A model generated the notes under the pieces. The model did not search any database. It was not told the origin of the DNA and saw only the letters and a program-made list of their open reading frames with translations. Below, in pieces: positions 34,114-43,610 of a stretch of 64,000 nucleotides of DNA (the stretch's first letter is position 1; every line of letters starts with the position of its first letter). Made by a program: the position numbers and the translations under genes. Location of the stretch: the NCBI GenBank assembly GCA_963664665.2, contig CAXXMH010000004.1, positions 806,001-870,000 of the forward strand, written 5' to 3'. This DNA comes from Bin55 sp963664665. GTDB lineage: Bacteria > Pseudomonadota > Gammaproteobacteria > Pseudomonadales > Azotimanducaceae.

Positions 34114-35793
34114 CTAGCGAATGATCGGAGCAAGCGTCGCGCCAATTCCCGACTCGAGCTGCAGCGATGCTTCGAGATCGTCGCCAAGTCGCGTGCGAAG
34201 GAAGTTTGCAAATGCGAAATAAGCAGTGCGGTTGTCGACTAACGGACGGAAATTCAGGTAGGTTCGATTATCTTGTTGAACAACCGAAAGATCAGTACCT
34301 GAGTCCAATTCCTCTAAATGTGCTTTTGCAGCGTCAAAGAGTCCTTCAATAGACTCGATGTCGTACAGAACGAATGTGATTGACGTTGGGAGGTTTGGTG
34401 CCTTGCCGGTGAATGGCAACGAATCCGGCGTAACGCGAACCTCGGTGCTGAGCTTGAGCGGACGAACGAAGCCAATGTCGTACGTGAATTCCAGGAACCA
34501 TGCGTTCCAGCCGTCCGTCGGGGATTCAACTTGGTAACGCCGGGAGGATCCGGGCTCAAGCGCGCTTGGATCGAGCGATACCGCCTGATAACCAGGTCCA
34601 AACGTTTCTATCCGAAAGTCGCGAAAGTCCTCATTGGTGGCTTGCCATAGGGTAATTGAGTCAGGTACGGAGTGGAACGTAACGTCTACTTCGTGGTCGT
34701 TCTGATACTCCCACGTGATTTTCGGTAACTGGATATCCCGTGTAATGGCGAAGTGGAAGGCAGCGATCGATTCGCCAGCATCGCTACCTCCTAGACTGTG
34801 GTTGGTGTTAGGCACATATCGCAGGTATTTCTGATCGAGCAGGTGATCCCAATAAAACTGTGATGAATCTGGCAAAAAGAACTGATCGCCTGATGCATTT
34901 ACTACGAACTTTGGCATTTCCAATCGATTGACGTATCGCAATGGATCGACCAAGTCATAAAGCTGTTTCAAATCATCTTTACCCATTTTTTGCATGATGC
35001 CATGGTTGACATAGTCGCCGATGGAGGGTGCCCAGAAACCATACGCCGCGAAGTGATGACGCATAGAGACGTCCGTATTTAGAACGTCGATCACAATCGG
35101 TACGAGCGCGACGACTCGATCGTCCATCGCACCGGTGAGCCACGTCGTCCAGCCACGCTTCGATCCGCCTCCAACTACGAATCGGCTTATTTGGTGTTTC
35201 CCGTCCCGGTGTTTTCTCATGAACGCACTGATGGCGTCCATTGCGCGTACGGCGCTCTTAACCATGGCGTTGCGAGGCAACCACGTTGGGTCCCCCGATT
35301 TCAGATATTGCACCCACGCGTATGCGATCAGATCGTCTTCGTAGCGTGGCACGCCGTCTTCGTGGAATATCAGAGGTTGATTCGGAACGTGTCGAAGTTC
35401 GGCAACGACCGTACCTGTGGTGATTGCAATCTGACTCACGAGGTCTCGCGACGCTCGTTGTGGATCTTCTGTATTAGAGCCGCCGCTGATGTAGAGAAAG
35501 CCAATATCTGTCGTGTGCAGATCATGTGGAATGGTGAGGATCAAACGGTGCTGCCAGAGCGGTCGATCAACTTCCGTATTCCTCAGCCACCGTTGCGATG
35601 TCATATCGATTAACACCGTCTCATAGCCTTCGTGAATACGTATTTCAGTCGCTCGCCACTTGAATGCTCTGTCTGATTTGGTGACGTATTCATCGATAGC
35701 GTTGCGATGATCCGCCGGTGCGGGTTCGGCCAATAGTGGGTTCGACAATCCTGTTAAAACAAAAATAAGAGGTACGATCAGATGTCGTGCCAT
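34114..35793 (-). CDS. PhoPQ-activated pathogenicity-related (PqaA-type) secreted protein
   Basis: About 560 residues with a signal peptide (MARHLIVPLIFVLTGLSNPLLA). It shows the PhoPQ_related family features: LYISGGSNTEDPQ near the N-terminus, a catalytic-looking GGSKRGWTTWLTGAMDDRV nucleophile elbow (about residue 216), VVNASGDQFFLPDSS and YVPNTNHSLGG, which resemble an alpha/beta hydrolase triad (Ser, Asp, His). Its biochemical role is unproven in any organism; the name comes from Salmonella. I chose ATG 35793 because it opens the signal peptide; an ATG at 35814 adds seven residues and overlaps dapE. Confidence 0.85.
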   Translation of the reverse strand: MARHLIVPLIFVLTGLSNPLLAEPAPADHRNAIDEYVTKSDRAFKWRATEIRIHEGYETVLIDMTSQRWLRNTEVDRPLWQHRLILTIPHDLHTTDIGFLYISGGSNTEDPQRASRDLVSQIAITTGTVVAELRHVPNQPLIFHEDGVPRYEDDLIAYAWVQYLKSGDPTWLPRNAMVKSAVRAMDAISAFMRKHRDGKHQISRFVVGGGSKRGWTTWLTGAMDDRVVALVPIVIDVLNTDVSMRHHFAAYGFWAPSIGDYVNHGIMQKMGKDDLKQLYDLVDPLRYVNRLEMPKFVVNASGDQFFLPDSSQFYWDHLLDQKYLRYVPNTNHSLGGSDAGESIAAFHFAITRDIQLPKITWEYQNDHEVDVTFHSVPDSITLWQATNEDFRDFRIETFGPGYQAVSLDPSALEPGSSRRYQVESPTDGWNAWFLEFTYDIGFVRPLKLSTEVRVTPDSLPFTGKAPNLPTSITFVLYDIESIEGLFDAAKAHLEELDSGTDLSVVQQDNRTYLNFRPLVDNRTAYFAFANFLRTRLGDDLEASLQLESGIGATLAPIIR

Positions 35794-35804
35794 GTGTAAA
35801 TACT

Positions 35805-36956
35805 CTAGCTGCATGAATCCACCAGTACGCTTGTCATGATCTGTTGATATAAGTCAGCGAGACGCTCGATGTCGTCAACAGCAACGCGTTCGTTGATTTT
35901 GTGAATGGTGGCGTTGACCGGTCCTAGTTCAACGGTTTCAACACCCGCAGGAACGATAAATCGCGCGTCCGAAGTACCACCTGCGGTCGATTTCTCAGTG
36001 TCGAGACCCGTGACCCGCTTGATTGCGTCCACCACAACGTCGGTCAACGTTCCTTGTTTGGAGAGAAACGGATGTCCGGAAGTGTGCCACGAGAGGTCCG
36101 TCGAAACGCGTGAATCAATGCCTTCGATGGCTTCGTCGACGGCGCGTTTTAGTGACGCCTCTGTTTGCTCCGTGCTATAGCGAAAGTTAAAAGCTATCGT
36201 GACCCTATCGGGGATCACATTGACCGCGCCGGTTCCGCCATTTAGATTCGAAATCTGAAACGACGTGGCACGGAAGTACTCATTACCTTCGTCCCAAACC
36301 CGATTTGTCAATGGTGTCAAGCACTTTAACGCTTCGTGAAGCGAGTTCGGCGTGGCGTCTGGATAGGCGACATGACCGAGTGGACCACGGAGTGTAAGCG
36401 TGCCATTCAAAGAACCTCGACGACCAACACGGATCGCGTCGCCGAGATGGCTACTTGAAGAAGGTTCGCCAACGACGCAGTAGTCGACTGTCTCGTTTCG
36501 AGCCTGCAACGTGTCTATGACCCGCTTGGTACCGTTAATCGCCAGATCCTCTTCGTCGCTTGTGATCAAGAAAGCTAGCGAACCTGCGTGAGAAGGGAAT
36601 TGCGTGACGAATCGTTCAGCGGCCACCACCATGGCAGCGATGCTGCTCTTCATATCTGCCGCACCCCGTCCGTACAGATACCCGTCGCGCAACGTCGGTT
36701 CAAACGGGTCGCTATGCCATGATTCAAGCGATCCGACCGGTACCACATCAGTGTGTCCTGCAAACACGAGCCTCGGTTTTGCTTCGCCGCGCCACGCCCA
36801 CAGGTTATTCACGTCTTCAAATGGCATATGCTCGGCCGTGAATCCGCTTGCTTGAAGGCGTTTTGCGATGAGTTGCTGACAGCCGCCATCTTCAGGTGAG
36901 ATAGAAGGTCGTTCGATCAGCTCGCGAGCTAGCTCTAACGCGTCGTCGCCCATCAT
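35805..36956 (-). CDS. dapE: succinyl-diaminopimelate desuccinylase
   Basis: Cleaves N-succinyl-LL-diaminopimelate to LL-DAP in lysine and peptidoglycan synthesis. It is a di-zinc M20 enzyme with metal ligands in VFAGHTDVVPVG, GRGAADMKSS and LITSDEEDLAINGT, and the C-terminal GPVNATIHKINERV. The start is the first of two adjacent ATGs (36956), which overlaps the dapC stop (ATGA); a longer frame upstream would run into dapC. At 383 residues it is near the E. coli length of 375. It follows dapC directly, so the two pathway steps are coupled. Confidence 0.95.
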   Translation of the reverse strand: MMGDDALELARELIERPSISPEDGGCQQLIAKRLQASGFTAEHMPFEDVNNLWAWRGEAKPRLVFAGHTDVVPVGSLESWHSDPFEPTLRDGYLYGRGAADMKSSIAAMVVAAERFVTQFPSHAGSLAFLITSDEEDLAINGTKRVIDTLQARNETVDYCVVGEPSSSSHLGDAIRVGRRGSLNGTLTLRGPLGHVAYPDATPNSLHEALKCLTPLTNRVWDEGNEYFRATSFQISNLNGGTGAVNVIPDRVTIAFNFRYSTEQTEASLKRAVDEAIEGIDSRVSTDLSWHTSGHPFLSKQGTLTDVVVDAIKRVTGLDTEKSTAGGTSDARFIVPAGVETVELGPVNATIHKINERVAVDDIERLADLYQQIMTSVLVDSCS

Positions 36957-38140
36957 CTTATCTCGACGGTTGCGCGACAAAGTCGACCTATCGCGTCCAC
37001 GCATTCCTGATGCGGCGCTACCAAGGCAATACGGACTCGATTCGAACCTGGATTCTGACCTTCAACGGTTCGACCAAGATATTTCCCAGGTAATACAGTG
37101 ATGTTCTCCCGCCGATAAAGCTCGGCCGCAAATAACTCATCGTCGACCCCTACGTCAGGCCAGTAGTAGAACGCGCCATCGGGTGACTGCACACCAAACG
37201 TTCTCGCCATCATGGCTTGAGTCGCTTCGAACTTACTCCGATAAATGGCACGATTGGCGATAACGTGTTCTTCGTCCAACCATGCCCGTTCGCTTGCGAC
37301 TTGCACATGGACGGGCATCGCACAACCGTGGTACGTGCGATAGCTGTAATACTGTTCAATCACGAGTGGATCGCCAGCGACAAAGCCTGAACGTAATCCA
37401 GGGCAATTGGAGCGTTTCGACAGACTGTTAAACGCAACGCATCGATTGAACTTTGGCAATCCCATGGATGCGGCAACTTCAAGCAGTCCAATGGGCGCTT
37501 CGTTTTCCTTGAGATAGATTTCTGAGTAACACTCGTCGGCCGCGACGATGAAATCGTGCTGCTGTGCCTTGTCTATCAGAAACGAAAGTAACTCGCGATC
37601 GGCCACATGTCCGGTCGGGTTGCCAGGCGAACAGACGTATACCAGCTCTGTTCGTTGCCATATCTCCGTTGGAATCTCTTCAAATTCTGGTCGTTCGGTC
37701 GCAGGTACGTAGTATGGCGTGGACCCACGTAGAAAGGCCGCACCTTCATAAATCTGATAGAAGGGGTTTGGTAAAACGGTAATTCCGTTAGATTCGCCAC
37801 TTAAGACCGCCTGTCCGAGCGAAAACAAGCCCTCTCTCGTGCCATTGACCGGCAGAATGCTCGTAGCTGGATCTACGTCAATGAAATATCGTCCTTTAAG
37901 CCATTGCGCAATTGCTTCGCGGAGCGTCGTGTCTCCGCGTGTAGGCGGATATGTCGTTAGCCCGCGATGCAGTACGGTCTGATCCGATAAACACTCGAGG
38001 ACGAATTCCGGCGGCTCGTGGTTCGGCTCGCCTAGCGCCAACGACACGTGTGGCGAGTTGGATGTGGGTCGAATGCCTTCCTTCAATGCATTTAGGCGTT
38101 CGAATGGATACGGGAGTAATGAAGCGAGGTGACGATTCAA
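36953..38140 (-). CDS. dapC: succinyldiaminopimelate transaminase
   Basis: A PLP-dependent fold-type I aminotransferase that makes N-succinyl-LL-DAP from the keto acid. At 395 residues it shows YPPTRGDTTLREAIAQWL, PGNPTG, ADECYSEIY and the PLP lysine in FNSLSKRSNCPGLRSGF. It begins at TTG. The order dapC-dapE downstream of glnD agrees with the DapC (not ArgD) branch found in Pseudomonas-like lineages. No dapD lies next to it here. Confidence 0.92.
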   Translation of the reverse strand: MNRHLASLLPYPFERLNALKEGIRPTSNSPHVSLALGEPNHEPPEFVLECLSDQTVLHRGLTTYPPTRGDTTLREAIAQWLKGRYFIDVDPATSILPVNGTREGLFSLGQAVLSGESNGITVLPNPFYQIYEGAAFLRGSTPYYVPATERPEFEEIPTEIWQRTELVYVCSPGNPTGHVADRELLSFLIDKAQQHDFIVAADECYSEIYLKENEAPIGLLEVAASMGLPKFNRCVAFNSLSKRSNCPGLRSGFVAGDPLVIEQYYSYRTYHGCAMPVHVQVASERAWLDEEHVIANRAIYRSKFEATQAMMARTFGVQSPDGAFYYWPDVGVDDELFAAELYRRENITVLPGKYLGRTVEGQNPGSNRVRIALVAPHQECVDAIGRLCRATVEIR

Positions 38141-38150
38141 GTGGGTAGCC

Positions 38151-40760
38151 TTAATGCGTCAGGAGCGGTAATTCAGCATTGATTCGAGCTGTCAGGCGAG
38201 CTCTTAAGTCATCGACATCCGCAGAAGTGGCAAGCGAGGCATGGTCGGCGGTGCTCACTAGGAATATGTCTTCGACACGCTCCCCCAACGTGGTGATTCG
38301 CGCTTGATGAAGCTCGATTTTGAATTCGACGAATAGTGCGCTGATGAGCGCCAATAATCCTGGCCGATCAGCGGTTACGACTTCGAGCCGACTGATGCTG
38401 TTTTCATTAGGTTCTGTGATGGTGACACGCGCGGGCCGGTTGAACTGTTTAAGTTGTCTCGAGATTCGACGATGCTGGCGTCGAACAGGCGGAGTGTGGC
38501 CATCGATGACGTTCTGCAACAAATCGTGGACTTCGGACTTGCGATTTTTCGGAACTAGGTTGTTCTCGTCCTCCATCACAACGAAGGAGTCGTAACAGTA
38601 GCCTGATGTTCCCGTGCCGATGTTTGCACGCATTACGTCGAGGTTGAGTACGTCCAGGACCGCGACACAGTCAGCGAACAACCTAGGTCGATCCTTTGTA
38701 TAGATAAATATCGTGTACAGCCGTTCGTCGGCCACGTCCATCAGATGAACGAGCCCGTTCGAACCGGAAGGTCGTGACACGATTGCGACTGCGATGTCCG
38801 CGAGTGTCGCCGCTTCATGTGAAAGGACGAAACCAGACGAAACATCATTCCAGAGGAAGTCCAGATCAACGTTCTTCACACCTCTCTCTTCGAGCGTAAC
38901 GGCGGTTTCTTGTTGGCGTCTTTCGACCGCCTTAAGTCGCTCATTTGGTCCATATTCACCATGCTCTAGCATCGCTAATGTGGAGTTGTAAAGTTGGATT
39001 AGGAGTGACTCCCTCCAAGCGTTCCACTCCTTTGGATTAGTGGCATGGATATCAGCTGCGGTTAGCGCCATTAGGTAGTGCAAGCGTTCCGTCGATTGGA
39101 CGATCGTCGCAAACTTGTGGATATTGGCCGGATCCGAAAGATCTTCACGCTGTGAGGTCATCGACATAAACAAGTGACGCTGGACGAGCCAAACGACGAG
39201 GTCCCGGTCTTCATTCGTTATGCCAACTTGCTCACAGAACCTTCCTGCGTCAACGGCGCCAAGAGACGAGTGGTTACCGCCTCGACCTTTGCCGATGTCG
39301 TGGAACAGTCCAGCAATAAACAGAAGCTCGATTCGGGGGATCTTGGCTACCACCTCGCGTAGAAAGGGGAATAGGTCCTCGTATTCCGGAAGGTACATGC
39401 GCCGTAGATTCCTTAACAGCGTCATGGTGTGTGCGTCAACGGTATATATGTGAAAAAGGTCGTGTTGCATCTGTCCGATGATGCGACCGAATTCTGGAAT
39501 GTATGCGCCGAGAATCCCGTAGCGACGCATTCGAGTCAATTGACTGACTACTGTATACGGGGATTTCAGAAGCGTAACAAAGAGTGTACCGACCTCTGGA
39601 TCGAACCGAAAGTTATCGTCGATTAAGTTTAGATTCTGTCTGATTTGCCGAATCGTGTTTGCGCGAACACCGCGGATATCGGTTCGGTTTGCCATGATGA
39701 CGAATATTTCCATTAAGGTGGACGGCTTGCGCCTAAATACGTCGCCAGCGGTGGTTTCAATGTAGTGGTTTCGAATTCGAAAGTTCTCGTCAATTGCCTC
39801 GACGACTACTCTTCGGTTTTTCGAGAGAATCGCTTCGGTGAAGTGCTGAATCAGAATATCGTTTACTTCACGTAGTTCGAGAACTCGACGGTAGTAGTCG
39901 CGCATAAACGCTTCGACCGCGAGCAACCCGTCCGAATCGTCATATCCGAAGCGCACTGCGATTTCGCGTTGATGGTCGAAATAGAGCTGATCCTCCTTAC
40001 GTTTTGCTAATAGGTGTAAGGCGAATCGAACTCGCCACAGAAAACGGCGACCATCGAGCAGGATTTGGCACTCGTTCTCTGTCAAGAATCCTCGTTCTAC
40101 TAATTCGCTTAAATCAGTCGTTTCACAGTGTTTCTGCGTAATCCAACTAATGGTCTGGATGTCGCGAAGACCTCCGGGAGAACTCTTGATATTAGGTTCG
40201 AGACCGTATTCGATATCTGAGTAGTGATCGTGTCGGGTGTTCTGCTCCTCGAGTTTGCCGTTGAAGAATCGCTTGCTTGGCCATAGAAATCGGCTGCTTA
40301 AGCTGCGATCGAGTTTCTGTGCCAAGCGCGACGACCCGATTAGTAAGCGTTTTTCGACTAAGGCGGTCATGACGGACAGGTCACGAGTCGCTTCGCTCTT
40401 GCATTCGCGTACGGTGCGGACACTGTGGCCGATTTCTAAGTTCAGATCCCAGAGCAGCCGGATAAATTCACCGATCCTGTCACTATCGCGCAGACGTTCC
40501 TTGATGAGGATCAGTAAGTCGATATCGGATTTTGGGTGCAGTTCACGGCGCCCATATCCGCCTACCGCGAACAATGCGCAATCGTCGTCGTACTCGAACC
40601 AGTGGTGCCAGAGCTCGCACAAAAATGCGTCAATAAATGTCGCCCGTTCACGCACTAACGCTTCGACATCTCCCCCTGCCCAGAATTGATCAGCGAGCGC
40701 ACCCTCCATGACCTGGATGCGACGTTTGAGATCGTCGAGCGGTTCTAGTGAAACGTCAAT
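38151..40760 (-). CDS. glnD: bifunctional uridylyltransferase/uridylyl-removing enzyme GlnD
   Basis: Senses glutamine and adds or removes UMP on the PII protein. Domains in order: nucleotidyltransferase (GGYGRRELHPKSDIDLLIL, DxD), an HD phosphohydrolase (LFHDIGKGRGGNHS) and two ACT repeats (YTKDRPRLFADCVAVL and VVTADRPGLLALISAL). The first ATG (40709) would cut off family-conserved residues LDDLKRRIQVMEGALAD. The frame is open back to an ATT at 40760 that overlaps the map stop and is preceded, 7 bases upstream, by AGGAG. I therefore propose an ATT start, giving 869 residues against about 890 in E. coli. The gene call is firm and the start is inference. Confidence 0.94.
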   Translation of the reverse strand: MDVSLEPLDDLKRRIQVMEGALADQFWAGGDVEALVRERATFIDAFLCELWHHWFEYDDDCALFAVGGYGRRELHPKSDIDLLILIKERLRDSDRIGEFIRLLWDLNLEIGHSVRTVRECKSEATRDLSVMTALVEKRLLIGSSRLAQKLDRSLSSRFLWPSKRFFNGKLEEQNTRHDHYSDIEYGLEPNIKSSPGGLRDIQTISWITQKHCETTDLSELVERGFLTENECQILLDGRRFLWRVRFALHLLAKRKEDQLYFDHQREIAVRFGYDDSDGLLAVEAFMRDYYRRVLELREVNDILIQHFTEAILSKNRRVVVEAIDENFRIRNHYIETTAGDVFRRKPSTLMEIFVIMANRTDIRGVRANTIRQIRQNLNLIDDNFRFDPEVGTLFVTLLKSPYTVVSQLTRMRRYGILGAYIPEFGRIIGQMQHDLFHIYTVDAHTMTLLRNLRRMYLPEYEDLFPFLREVVAKIPRIELLFIAGLFHDIGKGRGGNHSSLGAVDAGRFCEQVGITNEDRDLVVWLVQRHLFMSMTSQREDLSDPANIHKFATIVQSTERLHYLMALTAADIHATNPKEWNAWRESLLIQLYNSTLAMLEHGEYGPNERLKAVERRQQETAVTLEERGVKNVDLDFLWNDVSSGFVLSHEAATLADIAVAIVSRPSGSNGLVHLMDVADERLYTIFIYTKDRPRLFADCVAVLDVLNLDVMRANIGTGTSGYCYDSFVVMEDENNLVPKNRKSEVHDLLQNVIDGHTPPVRRQHRRISRQLKQFNRPARVTITEPNENSISRLEVVTADRPGLLALISALFVEFKIELHQARITTLGERVEDIFLVSTADHASLATSADVDDLRARLTARINAELPLLTH

Positions 40761-41544
40761 AAAACGACTCCTCGTCGCGAAGCGTCAGAATCTCGTACCC
40801 GTCGTTGGTAACAAGGAGCGTGTGCTCCCACTGAGCGGACAGGCGGTGGTCTCGAGTGACCACGGTCCACTCATCGGTTAGCAGCTTGATATGGCGCTTA
40901 CCAGCATTGATCATGGGTTCAATCGTGAAACTCATGCCGGGTTGAAGTTCGACTCCTTCACCCGGGTTCCCATAGTGCAGCACCATGGGTTCGTCGTGAA
41001 ACTTGTCGTTTATGCCGTGTCCACAGAACTCTCGAACGACCGAGAAGCGTGCGCGTTCTGCATGAGTTTGAATGGCGTGACCGATGTCGCCGAGTCGCGC
41101 CCCTGGTCGTACCTGCTTAATTCCCAGATACAAACACTCTTGAGTGATATTGATCAATCGCTTGGCAAGGACGCTAGGCTCACCAACCGTGAACATCTTG
41201 CTCGTATCGCCGTGAAAACCGTCCCTGATGACAGTGATGTCGATGTTGAGAATATCGCCTCGTTTGAGCACTTTCCTCTCAGAGGGAATCCCGTGACACA
41301 CAACATGATTCACGGACGTACAAATGGATTTGGGAAACGGTGGTGAACTGCCGTTTCGGTAATTTAGCGGAGCAGGAATACAACTCAGCTCGTTAACGAT
41401 AAATTCATGGCAGATCTGATCGAGTTCTTCCGTACTCACGCCAGCCTTGACGTGAGAACCGATCATGTCTAAGACGGACGCCGCTAATTTACCGGCGACG
41501 CGCATCTTATTGATCTCGTTTTCGTTCAGCAGGCGGATGCTCAC
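40756..41544 (-). CDS. map: methionine aminopeptidase, type I
   Basis: Removes the N-terminal Met from new proteins; a di-metal pita-bread-fold enzyme. At 262 residues it shows SVNHVVCHGIPS, the metal ligands in LNIDITVIRDGFHGDTSKMF, FCGHGINDKFHDEP and FTIEPMINAG, and the final Glu in WEHTLLVT. All five ligands (D, D, H, E, E) are in place. It starts at GTG, is transcribed away from rpsB, and its stop overlaps the proposed glnD start. Confidence 0.95.
   Translation of the reverse strand: MSIRLLNENEINKMRVAGKLAASVLDMIGSHVKAGVSTEELDQICHEFIVNELSCIPAPLNYRNGSSPPFPKSICTSVNHVVCHGIPSERKVLKRGDILNIDITVIRDGFHGDTSKMFTVGEPSVLAKRLINITQECLYLGIKQVRPGARLGDIGHAIQTHAERARFSVVREFCGHGINDKFHDEPMVLHYGNPGEGVELQPGMSFTIEPMINAGKRHIKLLTDEWTVVTRDHRLSAQWEHTLLVTNDGYEILTLRDEESFY
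40768..40772 (-). promoter_or_regulatory. Shine-Dalgarno sequence deciding an ATT start for glnD
   Basis: On the minus strand AGGAG sits inside the last codons of map, with a 7-base spacer before the ATT at 40760-40758. No ATG, GTG or TTG lies at a suitable distance. It therefore argues for initiation at ATT, as is known for infC and pcnB in E. coli. Confidence 0.6.
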
Positions 41545-41633
41545 GAGATTACCGATAGGAGTGAAGAATTGGGGTCAGGGTGCAAATACTAAGTAACAAG
41601 GCTAATTCAAGCGGAGAGAGGGTATGCAATTCC

Positions 41634-41657
41634 TATAATTCCGCCGCTCAATGGCGG
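41634..41657 (+). promoter_or_regulatory. candidate rpsB promoter -10 box and 5' leader hairpin
   Basis: A perfect TATAAT occurs at 41634-41639, about 145 bases before rpsB. It is followed at once by a CCGCC...GGCGG hairpin (41641-41657) that would sit at the very 5' end of the message. No good TTGACA is found 16-18 bases upstream, so the -35 is weak. In E. coli the rpsB leader is a target of S2 autoregulation; this leader may do the same, but I cannot show it. Confidence 0.45.
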
Positions 41658-41784
41658 GCGCTCCTCGCCAAAAACAACCCATGTAATCGACAATCGCGTT
41701 GCGGGTGGTCGTTTTCGAACGACGTATACGACGTGACTTGCATGGCAAAGCACCACTTGGTGCAACATAACCCGGAGATTAACC

Positions 41785-42687
41785 ATGGCAGACATTGGTC
41801 TGCGCGACATGCTAGATGCGGGCGTCCACTTCGGACATCAAACTCGCTACTGGAACCCGAAGATGTCTCCTTATATCTTTGGATCGCGTAATAAAGTACA
41901 CATCGTTCATCTAGAGCGAACGTTAGAGTTGCTCGAAGAAGCGCTCGCGTCGGTTCGTTTGTTGGCAAGCCGTAACAAGCAGATTCTCTTTGTTGGAACG
42001 AAACGATCGGCATCCAGAACGATTCGAGAACAGGCTATTCGTGCCGAAATGCCTTACGTCGATCGACGTTGGCTCGGTGGGATGTTGACGAACTACAAGA
42101 CGATTAGACAGTCGATCCGTCGCTTGACAGACCTCGAAGCACAGGACGCCATGTCCCAGTTTGATCTATTGCCGAAAAGAGAAGCGCTTCAGAAACGGCG
42201 TCAAATGGACAAGCTCACCAAGAGTTTAGGCGGCATCAAGGACATGGGCGGGTTACCAGATGCGCTTTTTGTTGTTGACGTCATGCATGAACGAATTGCC
42301 GTCGACGAAGCCAACAAACTTGGAATCCCGATCATCGGCGTTGTTGACACCAATAGTGATCCGGGCGGAGTCGATTGGATTATTCCCGGCAACGATGATG
42401 CGTTCCGAGCCGTAAGTCTCTACGTAACGGCGGTTGCGGACGCGATCGTCGAAGGTAGAAAGTTAGAGGAACAAGGCGGCGTCACGGCCGAGGACTTCGT
42501 TGCGGAAGTAAGTGACGAGGCCGATGTTGCAACCGCTACGGAAGAGGCCGCCGCTACGGAAGAAGCTGTGGCTACGGAAGAAGCTGTCGCTACGGAAGAA
42601 GCTGTCGCTACCGACGAAGCAACCGCTACGGCAGACACGGGTGCTACCGAAAAAGGTACAGACGGTGGTGACAAAACCGAGGCATAG
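41785..42687 (+). CDS. rpsB: 30S ribosomal protein S2 with repeat-built acidic C-terminal tail
   Basis: Ribosomal protein S2. Residues 1-230 match the family (MADIGLRDMLDAGVHFGHQ, KRSASRTIREQA, RRWLGGMLTNYKTIRQSI, GVVDTNSDPGGVDWIIPGNDDA). E. coli S2 ends at 241 residues, but this protein runs to 300. The extra tail from about residue 245 is seven degenerate ATEEAV-like units, rich in Ala, Thr and Glu. Such acidic tails would project from the subunit surface; no function is known. ATG follows a good GGAGA ribosome site. It is first in the rpsB-tsf-pyrH-frr operon. Confidence 0.97.
   Translation: MADIGLRDMLDAGVHFGHQTRYWNPKMSPYIFGSRNKVHIVHLERTLELLEEALASVRLLASRNKQILFVGTKRSASRTIREQAIRAEMPYVDRRWLGGMLTNYKTIRQSIRRLTDLEAQDAMSQFDLLPKREALQKRRQMDKLTKSLGGIKDMGGLPDALFVVDVMHERIAVDEANKLGIPIIGVVDTNSDPGGVDWIIPGNDDAFRAVSLYVTAVADAIVEGRKLEEQGGVTAEDFVAEVSDEADVATATEEAAATEEAVATEEAVATEEAVATDEATATADTGATEKGTDGGDKTEA
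42535..42660 (+). repeat. seven tandem 18-bp units encoding the S2 tail
   Basis: Seven in-frame units of 18 bases lie head to tail, the core unit being GCTACGGAAGAAGCTGTC (Ala-Thr-Glu-Glu-Ala-Val). Units 2-4 (42553-42606) are nearly identical, while the outer ones have diverged. The block is a recent slippage-type expansion inside an essential gene, and copy number may vary between strains. Confidence 0.9.
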
Positions 42688-42737
42688 GTTCCTCAATCTA
42701 TTTTTGATACTCAATTCGACTTTGGAGCATGGTTGTC

Positions 42738-43583
42738 GTGAGTGACATCGCCAAAATCAAGGAAATCCGAGAACGAACCGGTATTGGGTTCGGTGACTGT
42801 AAGAAAGCACTGGCTGCTTGTGATTGGGACGTCGAGAAAGCGATTGATCACATTCGAAAGCAGAGCGCAGTCAAAGCCGCGAAGAAAGCGGACCGAACTG
42901 CTGCAGAAGGTCGTCTCGCTATCAAAATCGCAGATGACGGGAAATCAGGTGCGATTGTTGAGATAAACGTTGAGACCGATTTCGCCGCGCGTAATGAGCG
43001 ATTTGGTACTTTCTGCGATACAGTGGTCGATACCGTGCTTCGGGAAGGTCCGGATTCGATGGATTCACTGGACGGTCTTCGCAAGGAGCTGGTTCAAACT
43101 ATTGGTGAAAACGTTGGCTTGCGACGTGCGGCCCGATTCGTTGCGGAATCTGACGACGGGTTCGTCGCATCGTACCTACACACGAACGGTGTGGTTGGTA
43201 CATTGGTTGAGATGTCCAGCGGCGATGATCAGACCGCTCGGGACGTCGCCATGCACGTGACCGCATCGGAGCCGTTGGTTGTCAATGCTGACGATTTACC
43301 TGAATCCGTCGTAGCGAAAGAACGTGAGATCCTGTTGCAACAAGCGCGCGACTCTGGCAAACCGGAAAATATCATCGAAAAGATGGTTGAAGGTCGGCTA
43401 AGTAAGTTCCGAGCGGAGTCGTGTTTGTCAGAACAACCGTTTGTCAAAGATCCTGAACAGAAGGTCGGAGCGGTTCTTAAGTCTCGCAATGCCTCCTGTG
43501 AACGGTTTGTGCGCTATCAAGTTGGCGAAGGTATCGAAAAACGAGAAGATGATCTCGCTGCTGAGGTGCAGAAGCTCATCTAA
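42738..43583 (+). CDS. tsf: elongation factor Ts
   Basis: Nucleotide exchange factor for EF-Tu. It begins SDIAKIKEIRERTGIGFGDCKKAL, the EF-Ts N-terminal UBA-type domain, and contains the motif around residue 80 (VEINVETDFAARNERF). I place the start at GTG 42738, with GGAG about 10 bases upstream, which matches the family N-terminus; an ATG at 42729 adds three residues. At 281 residues it has the usual length (E. coli 283). It is the second gene of the rpsB operon. Confidence 0.95.
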   Translation: MSDIAKIKEIRERTGIGFGDCKKALAACDWDVEKAIDHIRKQSAVKAAKKADRTAAEGRLAIKIADDGKSGAIVEINVETDFAARNERFGTFCDTVVDTVLREGPDSMDSLDGLRKELVQTIGENVGLRRAARFVAESDDGFVASYLHTNGVVGTLVEMSSGDDQTARDVAMHVTASEPLVVNADDLPESVVAKEREILLQQARDSGKPENIIEKMVEGRLSKFRAESCLSEQPFVKDPEQKVGAVLKSRNASCERFVRYQVGEGIEKREDDLAAEVQKLI

Positions 43584-43610
43584 TTACACGCCTTCAATTA
43601 AGTTCGTCGC

